From: JAEUIZ01 sp046155605
Lineage (GTDB): Bacteria; Planctomycetota; Phycisphaerae; Phycisphaerales; UBA1924
NCBI GenBank assembly: GCA_046155605.1
Contig: JBJXFQ010000093.1
Coordinates: forward strand, 1-11,162
Direction: 5' to 3'
DNA: 11,162 nt
The notes under the pieces are model-generated. The model ran no database searches. It worked only from the letters and a program-made list of their open reading frames with translations, and had not been told where the DNA came from. A program made the translations under genes and the position numbers. Below, one piece after another: positions 1 to 6,161 of this stretch (the stretch's first letter is position 1; the number at the start of each line of letters is the position of its first letter).

Positions 1-356
1 CCCAGCGGCTCTTCCAACCGGCGTTCACGCTGGAGGACCTCAAGGACCTCCGCGTGTCCGTGGTCCCCCGGACCACGGGCATCTCTGCGGCGAGCCGCGA
101 GAGCAGCACGTTCGAGTGCGTCCTGGACGTCGGTGTGCAGAAGAAGTTGCCGGCCGAGGATGACGTTGCCGAGATCGATGGACTCTTGGACCTCGTCGAG
201 GAGATCGCAGATCACGTTCGTCTCAAACGTCTGCCCGATGCAACGGACGCGGCGTGGGTCAGCATCGCGCACGAGCCCGTGGTGTCAACCGAGTCGCTCG
301 AGCAGCACCGTGTGTTCACCAGCGTCTTGAGCGTCACGTACCGAGTTCGGAGGTAG
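1..356 (+). CDS. Putative tail terminator/tail completion protein (5' truncated)
   Basis: The reading frame is open from the first complete codon at base 3 to a TAG at 354-356, so the true start is outside the window. The visible 117 residues form a mixed alpha/beta chain: a LEDLKDLRVSVVPR segment, then a FECVLDVGVQKKL strand-like run, an acidic helix (EIDGLLDLVEEIADHV) and a final beta strand ending SVTYRVRR. I recall similar short proteins just upstream of the tail tube gene in planctomycete prophages. The slot two genes before the major tail protein is where siphophages usually carry the tail terminator or head-tail completion protein. The call rests on position and fold impression, not on a diagnostic motif. 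The next gene begins 3 bases after the stop, so the two are almost certainly co-transcribed. Confidence 0.5.
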   Translation, partial: QRLFQPAFTLEDLKDLRVSVVPRTTGISAASRESSTFECVLDVGVQKKLPAEDDVAEIDGLLDLVEEIADHVRLKRLPDATDAAWVSIAHEPVVSTESLEQHRVFTSVLSVTYRVRR

Positions 357-359
357 GCC

Positions 360-617
360 GTGCGGAATGTCGTCATCATGAAGGTCGATATGGACAGCGG
401 CGACAAGCCGCTGTCGACGGCCAAGCTCGTGGCCACGTTCACGCTCATGGCGGCGAGCACGAACTCGCAGGCGGCGACGCTCTCAGATGGCAAGGGCAAT
501 GAGGCACTGCTGCCGCCGGGGGTGCAGTGCTACTTCGAGCGGGTGAACCTGGCGGACCTCTTGGTTCGCAGCAAAGCAGGCGAGGTTGTGTTTGTGGTCG
601 GCCATAGCGCCGAGTGA
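360..617 (+). CDS. Small conserved-looking tail-region protein of unknown function
   Basis: An 85-residue protein starting at GTG 360, with a strong GGAGGT at 349-354 five bases upstream. That placement favours GTG 360 over the internal ATG at 378. The protein looks soluble: an N-terminal strand (VVIMKVDM), a Ser/Thr/Ala-rich middle, then alternating strand segments around GVQCYFERVNLADLLV and EVVFVVGH. I see no known domain. It sits between the putative terminator and the major tail protein, so a minor tail-joining or assembly role is likely. It could also be a small structural accessory specific to this phage group. Confidence 0.6.
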   Translation: MRNVVIMKVDMDSGDKPLSTAKLVATFTLMAASTNSQAATLSDGKGNEALLPPGVQCYFERVNLADLLVRSKAGEVVFVVGHSAE

Positions 618-644
618 CAAGGCTGTTGAACAGGGAGTCAGACG

Positions 645-1073
645 ATGGCGATCAAACTCGGCATGGAAGCAAAGTTGCTCTTCAAGGTTGGCGGCCAGGC
701 CGGCGGCGGCGCATGGACAGCCCTGGGCAACACGCGCGATGTGACGCTCAACCTCGAAGCGGGCGAGGCCGATGTGACAACCCGCGCCAATGCGGGCTGG
801 CGTGCGACTGTGGCCACGCTCAAAGAAGCGAGCGTGGAGTTCGAGATGGTCTGGGATACCGCCGACGCCGGGTTCACCGCCATCAAGAACGCGTTCTTCG
901 GGAACGACCCGATCGGGTTCCAGGTCCTCGATGCGACCGGCGGCCAGGGACTGCAGGCCGATTTCTCCATCACCAACTTCAGCCGCAGCGAAGCGCTCGA
1001 GGAGGCCATCAGCGTCTCCGTCACCGCCAAGGTCACCTACTCGGCGACGGCACCCTCGTGGATCGGCAGCTGA
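645..1073 (+). CDS. Major tail tube protein
   Basis: A 142-residue protein that would polymerise into the hollow tail tube around the tape measure. It starts at ATG 645, with AGGGAG at 632-637 seven bases upstream. The sequence has the alternating beta pattern of siphophage tube proteins: KLGMEAKLLFKV, the RDVTLNLEAGEADVTTR stretch near residues 33-49, WRATVATLKEASVEFEMVW around 53-71, and a closing EEAISVSVTAKVTYS strand. Near-identical N-terminal and central motifs are, from memory, typical of tail tube proteins in planctomycete prophages. Its length is normal for the family, and the tail assembly chaperone follows, which is the standard siphophage order. The 69 bases to the next start hold a short direct repeat and a ribosome binding site but no terminator. 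Confidence 0.85.
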   Translation: MAIKLGMEAKLLFKVGGQAGGGAWTALGNTRDVTLNLEAGEADVTTRANAGWRATVATLKEASVEFEMVWDTADAGFTAIKNAFFGNDPIGFQVLDATGGQGLQADFSITNFSRSEALEEAISVSVTAKVTYSATAPSWIGS

Positions 1074-1078
1074 TCGGG

Positions 1079-1098
1079 GTTCAACAGCCGTTCAACAG
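1079..1098 (+). repeat. Tandem 9-base direct repeat between tail tube and chaperone genes
   Basis: GTTCAACAG occurs at 1079-1087 and again at 1090-1098, separated by two bases. The reverse complement CTGTTGAAC lies at 623-631, just before the tail tube gene. The three copies therefore bracket the tail tube gene, with the upstream copy inverted. Function is unknown; chance or a decayed regulatory/recombination motif are both possible. Confidence 0.5.
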
Positions 1099-1132
1099 AT
1101 TGTCCAGCGGTGCAACAGGGAAGGACTCAACC

Positions 1133-1138
1133 GGAGGT
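1133..1138 (+). promoter_or_regulatory. Ribosome binding site of the tail assembly chaperone
   Basis: GGAGGT four bases before ATG 1143. It decides between that start and the upstream GTG at 1110, which has no comparable site. Confidence 0.65.
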
Positions 1139-1142
1139 CGGA

Positions 1143-1634
1143 ATGCGGACGTTCAAGGACAACGCGGGCAGGCAGTGGTCGGTCGAAATCAACGTGGCAG
1201 CGCTCAAGCGCGTCCGCGGGCTCACCGGCACGGACCTGATGCAGGTCATCGAAGGCACGTTGATCGAGAAGTTGATCCGCGATCCCGTGCTCCTTTGTGA
1301 CGTGGTCTACGCGATCTGCAAGCCCGAAGCGGACACTCGCACGCCGCCGGTCTCCGATGAGGAGTTCGGCAAGGCAATGGCGGGCGACGCCATCGAAGCA
1401 GCGACCACAGCGGTGCTGGAGGAACTCGTGAGTTTCTGCCCGAGCCCGAGGGACCGGGCCAACCTCGGGCGGGTGCTCCAGGCCACGACGAAAGTGATGG
1501 AGCGAGCCCGCGACCTGGTGAAGAGAAAGCTGGACAGCGGGGAACTGGATCGTCTCGCCGACCGACTGCTGGCGACTGCTGGCGGCTCGTCTGGCAGTGC
1601 GCCGGAATCCTCGGCATCGACCCCGGACTCCTGA
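1143..1634 (+). CDS. Tail assembly chaperone (gpG-like, zero frame)
   Basis: A 163-residue protein in the canonical slot between tail tube and tape measure, where siphophages encode the chaperone that coats the tape measure during tail assembly. GGAGGT at 1133-1138, four bases ahead, makes ATG 1143 the preferred start over the GTG at 1110. Visible features are an N-terminal beta pair (RTFKDNAGRQWSVEINV), a helix with LIRDPVLLCDVVYAICKPE near residues 44-62, a long charged helix (MERARDLVKRKLDSGELDRL) and a Gly/Ser-rich tail. The Ser-rich end overlaps a second open frame (-1) that carries a folded-looking sequence, as expected of a G/GT frameshift pair. Assignment is by position and architecture; these proteins diverge too far for simple motif recognition. 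Confidence 0.75.
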   Translation: MRTFKDNAGRQWSVEINVAALKRVRGLTGTDLMQVIEGTLIEKLIRDPVLLCDVVYAICKPEADTRTPPVSDEEFGKAMAGDAIEAATTAVLEELVSFCPSPRDRANLGRVLQATTKVMERARDLVKRKLDSGELDRLADRLLATAGGSSGSAPESSASTPDS

Positions 1635-1648
1635 CCCTGCGTGAGCTT

Positions 1649-1891
1649 GTGGCGATGCTCGACGGCAAGCAGCGCCACGACTGGAGCCTTGCCAGCAGCA
1701 TCATGGCGGTCATCGCCAACACCAACCGCGACCCCAAGCGATCCCGTCCCATCAAGCCCAGCGACTTCGACCCATTCGCCAAGCCGTCCCGCGCCGCACC
1801 CGTGAAGGTCGACGTGTCGGTTCTCAAAGACGTGTTCATCGACAGGCGAACCCCTCGGATTCCGCCTGTCGCTCCGGAGGATTCAGAATGA
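1649..1891 (+). CDS. Tail assembly chaperone T-type extension (-1 frame; true start or frameshift upstream)
   Basis: The first standard start in this frame is GTG 1649, giving 80 residues. The frame is nevertheless open back to 1361 (TGA at 1358-1360), and the part just upstream of 1649 looks like genuine protein: WRLVWQ, then CAGILGIDPGLL and TLREL between about 1580 and 1648. It runs on into MLDGKQRHDW, IMAVIANTNRDPKR and KPSDFDPF. No ATG, GTG or TTG lies between 1361 and 1649 in this frame, so the upstream part can only be made by a -1 frameshift from the chaperone frame or by unusual initiation. This matches lambda-like G/GT tail assembly chaperones. I found no canonical slippery heptamer; an AGA AAG stretch at about 1524-1529 is the best but weak candidate. 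The TGA overlaps the next ATG (ATGA at 1888). Confidence 0.65.
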   Translation: MAMLDGKQRHDWSLASSIMAVIANTNRDPKRSRPIKPSDFDPFAKPSRAAPVKVDVSVLKDVFIDRRTPRIPPVAPEDSE

Positions 1892-2385
1892 CGACCCGCC
1901 ATTACGTGTACATCGCCGCTCTCGCACTACTCGCGCTCGTCCTGGCGTCGTGCGCCGGGTTCGATCTTGGCGATCTTGTCAAGGTCAAGACGCCCAACAC
2001 CATCCAGCAGACCACCGGCCTGCCCTCGACCATGAGCCTCAACGAGGCCGAGGTCGAATACCAGAACTGGTTCGGTCAGACGCAGACGACCGGTGCTCAG
2101 TGGAAGAGCAACATCGAGAAGGCCGGCGAGATCCGAGGGCTGCTCGGCCAGCTCACGCTCTCGGCCCTTGACAGCGTCGGTCCCACTGTGGCGGGTCTGC
2201 CCGTGCTCGGCCCGGCGCTCCCGGCGCTCACGGGCATCGTGGGCCTGTTCATCGGATCGGGTCGACTCCGCAAGGAGAAGGAAGCCTCGTTCAACAAGGG
2301 CATGCAGCGTGTCCGCGAGATCACGGCGGTTGGGGGGGTCACGCCAGGCAACGGCGGCGGTCAGGGTGGGAGCAGCGGCGCGTGA
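1888..2385 (+). CDS. Phage-encoded lipoprotein with a second hydrophobic segment
   Basis: A 165-residue protein starting at ATG 1888, with GGAGG at 1876-1880. It has a textbook lipoprotein signal: a basic start (TTRH), a hydrophobic stretch YIAALALLALVLA and a lipobox L19-A20-S21-C22, so Cys22 should be lipidated. The mature part holds an amphipathic, Trp-containing region (EVEYQNWFGQTQTTGAQW, residues 55-72), and then a second hydrophobic run at about 100-123 (VAGLPVLGPALPALTGIVGL). Basic and charged residues follow (RLRKEKEASF), then a Gly/Ser-rich end. A membrane lipoprotein inside the tail module is unexpected. Possible roles are a spanin/holin-like lysis factor, a superinfection-exclusion lipoprotein acting on the tape measure, or a membrane anchor for tail assembly. 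I recall relatives with the KEKEASFN motif in planctomycete phage regions but no established function. Confidence 0.7.
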   Translation: MTTRHYVYIAALALLALVLASCAGFDLGDLVKVKTPNTIQQTTGLPSTMSLNEAEVEYQNWFGQTQTTGAQWKSNIEKAGEIRGLLGQLTLSALDSVGPTVAGLPVLGPALPALTGIVGLFIGSGRLRKEKEASFNKGMQRVREITAVGGVTPGNGGGQGGSSGA

Positions 2386-2825
2386 TCACCATGCGGATCA
2401 AGGACATGTTCTTCGACCGCGCGGCGATCATCCGCGCGGTCGATGGAGCCAAGCGGAAGGTGCTCTCCAAGGCCGGCGCGTTCATCCGAACGGCGGCGAA
2501 GACCAGCATCCGCAAGCGGAAGAAGTCCGCACCTCCGGGATCGCCGCCGCACTCGCACGAAGGGAGCCTGCGGCGGCTGATCCTCTTCGGGTACGACAAG
2601 GCGAACGACTCGGTAGTCGTTGGCCCGGTGGGATTCAAGAAGAGCACCGCGCCCAACGTTCTGGAGTACGGCGGGGAGACCGTCGTGCTCTCGCGGCGTG
2701 GAGGACGGCTGACATCGCGGAAGGTGAAGATCGCGCCACGGCCGTACATGGCCCCGGCGTTGGAAAGGGAGCGGCCCAAGTTGCCGCTCTTGTGGCGGAA
2801 CAGCATTCGGAAAGGAGGCTCCTGA
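2382..2825 (+). CDS. HK97 gp10-like minor tail/neck protein
   Basis: A 147-residue basic protein. GTG 2382 overlaps the preceding TGA (GTGA) and has a GGGAG at 2368-2372 at acceptable spacing. ATG 2391 is the alternative start, but that spacing is too long. The layout is that of the HK97 gp10 family: an N-terminal helix, a central SAPPGSPPHSH motif (49-59) followed by SLRRLILFGYD, a VVVGPVGF strand (78-85), LEYGG (94-98), and a C-terminal APRPYMAPALERE helix start (118-130) ahead of the final LPLLWRNSIRKGG. Family members act at the head-tail interface or tail terminator in HK97-like phages. They usually lie upstream of the tail tube gene, so the position here, after the chaperone, is unusual. 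Confidence 0.7.
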   Translation: MITMRIKDMFFDRAAIIRAVDGAKRKVLSKAGAFIRTAAKTSIRKRKKSAPPGSPPHSHEGSLRRLILFGYDKANDSVVVGPVGFKKSTAPNVLEYGGETVVLSRRGGRLTSRKVKIAPRPYMAPALERERPKLPLLWRNSIRKGGS

Positions 2826-2835
2826 AATGAACACA

Positions 2836-3339
2836 TCAATGGCTATCGAAGTCGTTGTACCGGGCCTTCACGGCGGTCGCCACATACACCTCCAGCAGGC
2901 ACTGGCATACGGGATGCGTCTCCTCCACGAAGCGGAGGTCCATTCGGCGAATGCGATCCTTAGCCAGCGTGAACGCAGCCTCGAATGGTGCGTCGGTCAG
3001 CAGATTTGCTCGAGACCCCTCTGCTCTGTACGTCGCATCGAGTTTTCCCGTCGTCTCCCGCGCGAGCAGAAACGCAAACGACGCCTGATTGTGCCCCGAG
3101 CTCGGACGAACGTGCTCTTGCAGGCGCTCTCGGATGCGGCGGGACCGTCCCACATAGATGGAGACATCGCCTTCAGACAGCCAGTAAATGCCACTCCTGG
3201 GCATAGCTCCGACGGGCGGCAGTGTGGCGATGGTGACAGGCTGCATCTCCATCAGTCGCTCAAGCGACGGAGGCAGCTTCTCGATCATGGCGGCAAAGTC
3301 AGCATGGATCACGAAGCAAGCGTATCGGGGAGCGTGCAC
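2836..3339 (-). CDS. GIY-YIG nuclease domain protein, antisense within the tail operon
   Basis: A 167-residue protein on the opposite strand to all other tail genes. The GIY-YIG signature is clear: G50-I-Y, then Y62-V-G-R with the R70-x-x-L-x-x-H76 helix (RIRERLQEH). Near the C-terminus, a LLEVY stretch with E150 matches the metal-binding glutamate, followed by R160-YNDFDSH. All key positions of an active single-metal GIY-YIG hydrolase therefore seem present. There is no obvious extra DNA-binding domain beyond the N-terminal 45 residues and the central basic region, so it could be a homing-type endonuclease or a small host-type nuclease. It fills the gap almost exactly, ending 10 bases from the gp10-like stop and starting 2 bases from the tape measure ATG. 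The assigned start is a GTG at 3339 without a visible Shine-Dalgarno sequence; internal GTG or ATG codons are alternatives. Confidence 0.8.
   Translation of the reverse strand: MHAPRYACFVIHADFAAMIEKLPPSLERLMEMQPVTIATLPPVGAMPRSGIYWLSEGDVSIYVGRSRRIRERLQEHVRPSSGHNQASFAFLLARETTGKLDATYRAEGSRANLLTDAPFEAAFTLAKDRIRRMDLRFVEETHPVCQCLLEVYVATAVKARYNDFDSH
3327..3332 (+). promoter_or_regulatory. Ribosome binding site of the tape measure gene inside the GIY-YIG gene
   Basis: GGGGAG nine bases before ATG 3342. Read on the other strand, it lies within the first codons of the antisense nuclease gene, so the two genes constrain each other here. Confidence 0.6.
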
Positions 3340-3341
3340 TA

Positions 3342-5333
3342 ATGGCGGACACGCGTGGCATTCGAGCCGGACGAGCTTTCATTGAACTGGGTGTCAGCGA
3401 CCAGCTGTCAGCTGGTCTGAAGGCGGCCCAGAAGAAGCTCGAGGCCTTCGGCGCGGGGCTGCGGTCCATCGGCACCAAGATGGCGGGCATCGGCGTGGCG
3501 GCGGTCACGGCGCTCCTTGGCACGGTGAAGGCCTTCTCCGACTCGGGCGATGCGCTCGACAAGATGAGCCAGCGCACCGGCGTCAGCGTGGAGGCGCTGT
3601 CGGAACTTGGGTACGCCGCAGACCTCTCCGGCACCGACATGGAGACGCTGGAGAACGGCCTGCGTGTCATGCAGAAGTCACTCGTCGAGGCCGCGAAGGG
3701 TTCGCAAGGCGCGAACGAGGCCCTCGGATTGCTCGGCCTCACCGTGGCCGATCTGGCGAAGTTGTCGCCGGACGAGCAGTTCAAGTTGCTGGCCGACCGC
3801 ATCTCAAAGGTGCAAGACCCGGCCCTTCGGGCATCGCTGGCGATGGAGCTCTTTGGCAAGGCGGGGACGAAGTTGCTGCCGCTCATGGCCGACGGGGCGG
3901 CGGGTATCAACGAGATGCAGGAGCAGGCCCGCAAGCTCGGGCTCACGGTCAGCACTGAAACCGCTCGCGACGCGGCCGAACTCAACGACGCGCTGGGCAC
4001 GCTCTGGAAGGTCCTCAAGCAGGGCGTGTTCACCATCGGCGGGGCGCTCGCGCCCACGATCAAGGAGCTGACCGAGCGGATCACGCGGGTAGTCGTCAGC
4101 GCCACTGCCTGGATCAAGGAGAACAAGGGTCTCGTCGTGTGGGCGCTCAAGGTCGCGGCTGCCGTCGCCGTCGCGGGTGTCGCCATCATCGGCCTGGGGT
4201 ACATCATCTCGGGGATCGGCGCAGCGCTGGGCCTCGTGGCCGGGATCATCGGCGGCATCGGGACCGCGTTCGGCCTGATTGGGGCTGCTATTGGCGCGAT
4301 CCTCTCCCCCGTCGGCCTGATCATCGCGGCGATCGTGGCGCTGGGCGGCGTGCTCGTGGTCGCCACGGGCGTCGGTGGCGAGGCCCTCACCTGGCTCGGC
4401 GAACAGTTCACGGCGCTGCGGGAGTGGGTCTCCAAGGTCGTCGGCGGAATCGCCGATGCGCTCGCCGCCGGAGACATCGCCCTCGCGGCCGAGATCCTGT
4501 GGCTCTCGCTCAAGGTGATTTGGCAGCAGGGCGTCGCGGCGCTGAACAAGGCGTGGCTCGGGGCGAAAGAGTTCTTCGTCTCAACCGCGTACTCGATGTG
4601 GTACGGAGCGCTGGCGGCGGCGGAGATCGTGTTCCACGCCCTCGAGGTCGGCTGGATCGAGACGGTTGCGTTCCTCTCCAAGACCTGGACCAACTTCGCC
4701 ACCAGCTTCCAGATGATCTGGGAAGAAGCATCGTCGTGGGTCGCCAAACGGATGCTGGAGATTCAAGGGCTGTTCGATTCCGGCCTTGATGTGGACGCCG
4801 CCAAGAAGGCCGTGGATCAGCAACTGGAATCGCGGCTCGTTGAACTGGAGAACGCGGCGCAGCAGACCGTGGCCGCACGCGAGCAGGCACGCGAGGCGCA
4901 GCGCAAGGACGCGGCCGCGATGCACGAGGCCACGCTCGCGGGCATCGGACAGGACTTTGAAGATGCACAGAAGGCGCTCAAAGACAAGACCGAGGCTGGA
5001 CTCGCAGAATCACAGGCCCCCCTCGATGCGGCCAAGAAGAAGCTCGCCGATGCCATCGAACTGGCACGCCAGAAGCGCGAAGCAGCGGACGCGGAGAAGG
5101 GGCCACGGCGAACCCCGCAGGATTTGATGGCGGAGTTCGAGGACCGGCTCTCGGGCCTCGGCGATGCCATCGGCAAGGGGATCAGCGTGACCGGCACCTT
5201 CAACGCTGCTGGCGTGGCGGGTCTCGGGGGCGGCGACGCGGCCGAGCGGACAGCTCGCGCGAGCGAGCAGACTGCGAAGAACACCAAGCGTCTCGTGGAC
5301 GCTGTGGGTACGGGCGGACTGGCGTTCACCTAA
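3342..5333 (+). CDS. Phage tail tape measure protein
   Basis: A 663-residue protein that sets tail length and is ejected ahead of the DNA. It starts at ATG 3342, overlapping a TAA on the same strand. The N-terminus (GRAFIELGVSDQLSAGLKAA, residues 10-29) and the following amphipathic helices are typical. Residues about 60-230 resemble the TP901-type tape measure core (ALDKMSQRTGVSVEALSELG; ELFGKAGTKLLPLMADG). A Gly/Ala/Ile-rich hydrophobic block at about 265-345 could insert in the target membrane. Residues about 483-585 are Ala/Glu/Lys/Gln-rich coiled coil. The C-terminal GTFNAAGVAGLGGGDAAERT and TAKNTKRLV pattern is one I associate with planctomycete tape measures. At the usual roughly 1.5 angstrom per residue, the tail would be about 100 nm long. 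The long antisense frame across this gene is a codon-bias shadow. Confidence 0.92.
   Translation: MADTRGIRAGRAFIELGVSDQLSAGLKAAQKKLEAFGAGLRSIGTKMAGIGVAAVTALLGTVKAFSDSGDALDKMSQRTGVSVEALSELGYAADLSGTDMETLENGLRVMQKSLVEAAKGSQGANEALGLLGLTVADLAKLSPDEQFKLLADRISKVQDPALRASLAMELFGKAGTKLLPLMADGAAGINEMQEQARKLGLTVSTETARDAAELNDALGTLWKVLKQGVFTIGGALAPTIKELTERITRVVVSATAWIKENKGLVVWALKVAAAVAVAGVAIIGLGYIISGIGAALGLVAGIIGGIGTAFGLIGAAIGAILSPVGLIIAAIVALGGVLVVATGVGGEALTWLGEQFTALREWVSKVVGGIADALAAGDIALAAEILWLSLKVIWQQGVAALNKAWLGAKEFFVSTAYSMWYGALAAAEIVFHALEVGWIETVAFLSKTWTNFATSFQMIWEEASSWVAKRMLEIQGLFDSGLDVDAAKKAVDQQLESRLVELENAAQQTVAAREQAREAQRKDAAAMHEATLAGIGQDFEDAQKALKDKTEAGLAESQAPLDAAKKKLADAIELARQKREAADAEKGPRRTPQDLMAEFEDRLSGLGDAIGKGISVTGTFNAAGVAGLGGGDAAERTARASEQTAKNTKRLVDAVGTGGLAFT
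3399..3417. repeat. 19-base near-perfect palindrome early in the tape measure gene
   Basis: GACCAGCTGTCAGCTGGTC has 9-base perfectly complementary arms around one central base. It is inside the tape measure coding sequence (codons for DQLSAG) and about 60 bases upstream of the antisense nuclease start. It could be an operator for the nuclease gene or a nuclease recognition site, or an accident of the coding sequence. Confidence 0.6.
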
Positions 5334-5345
5334 ATGGAGTGATTG

Positions 5346-6161
5346 GTGCCGATCGAGGTGCGTGAAAAGTTCGATTCGCGGCGGCTCACCAAGGGGCAGA
5401 ACCCCTCGGCGGAGTTGTCGTTCATCGTCCTCGGCACCGACGACGCCATCGCCGCCCGCGATGCGCTGGAGGATGAATCTGACGAGACGTTCGCGGGGCT
5501 GCCCCGCCAGAGCCTGTCGATCGAGCCCCTCGGCCCCGAACTCTGGGACGGCACGGTGCGATACGGGCAGAGCCAGGGCAGCGCCCAGGCTGGGACCGAG
5601 GCCGTCTTCTCGTTCGACACCGGCGGCGGCACGCAGCACATCACGCAGTCGCTGGACACGGTGCATCGGTATCCAGCGCCGGGCGTTGGCGCTGCACCAG
5701 ACTTCAAGGGCGCGATCGGCGTCAGCGCCGATGGTGTCGAAGGCGTGGACATCACCGTCCCCGTATTCAACTTCACCGAGACGCACTACAAGCCCGACGA
5801 CGAGATGACCCAGTCGTATCGGGCCGTGCTCTTCGAGCTCACCGGCAAGGTGAACAGCGACTCGTTCAAGGGATTTCAGCCCGGTGAGGTGCTGTTCCTC
5901 GGCGCGTCGGGATCCAAGCGTGTGCAGCTCGGCGAAGAAGCAGATTGGGAGATCACGTACCGGTTCGCCGGGAGCCCAAACGTCTCGGGCCTCTCCATCG
6001 GTCCCATCAACGGCATCGCCAAGAAGGGATGGGAATACCTGTGGGTGCGCTACGCCGACCAGGAGGACACGGCGGCGAGAGCAATCGTGAAGCGACCCAT
6101 CGCGGCGTATATCGAGCGCGTGTACGAAGACGGCGGCTTTGCCGCACTGGACCTCGAGTGA
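5346..6161 (+). CDS. Putative distal tail/tail-tip structural protein
   Basis: About 271 residues. GGAG at 5336-5339 stands six bases before GTG 5346 and only three before TTG 5343, so GTG is preferred. The chain is soluble, acidic and strand-rich, with no signal peptide. Recognisable stretches are a VREKFDSRRL start, a LSFIVLGTDDAIAARDAL segment (residues 23-40), a Gly-rich FSFDTGGGTQHITQSLDTV region, FELTGKVNSDSFKGF, GEVLFLGASGSKR, and a terminal KKGWEYLWVRY followed by IAAYIERVYEDG. It lies directly after the tape measure, where siphophages encode distal tail and hub proteins, and that is the basis of the call. I recall homologues in planctomycete phage regions but no characterised member. 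The last four bases overlap the next GTG (GTGA). Confidence 0.65.
   Translation: MPIEVREKFDSRRLTKGQNPSAELSFIVLGTDDAIAARDALEDESDETFAGLPRQSLSIEPLGPELWDGTVRYGQSQGSAQAGTEAVFSFDTGGGTQHITQSLDTVHRYPAPGVGAAPDFKGAIGVSADGVEGVDITVPVFNFTETHYKPDDEMTQSYRAVLFELTGKVNSDSFKGFQPGEVLFLGASGSKRVQLGEEADWEITYRFAGSPNVSGLSIGPINGIAKKGWEYLWVRYADQEDTAARAIVKRPIAAYIERVYEDGGFAALDLE

Noticed and set aside
2827..3342. 171-codon plus-strand frame whose stop overlaps the tape measure ATG
   Set aside because: The minus strand carries an intact GIY-YIG motif set; the plus frame is Arg/His/Ser-rich with no recognisable feature.
3299..4747. 482-codon open frame on the minus strand across the tape measure gene
   Set aside because: Ser/Ala/Pro/Arg-rich composition and no domain; it is the antisense shadow of a GC-biased coding sequence, and the plus-strand tape measure is unmistakable.
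5945..6157. Upstream part of the frame continuing into the 6158-7183 gene
   Set aside because: It overlaps the well-supported preceding gene; a GTGA start at 6158 explains the real gene.
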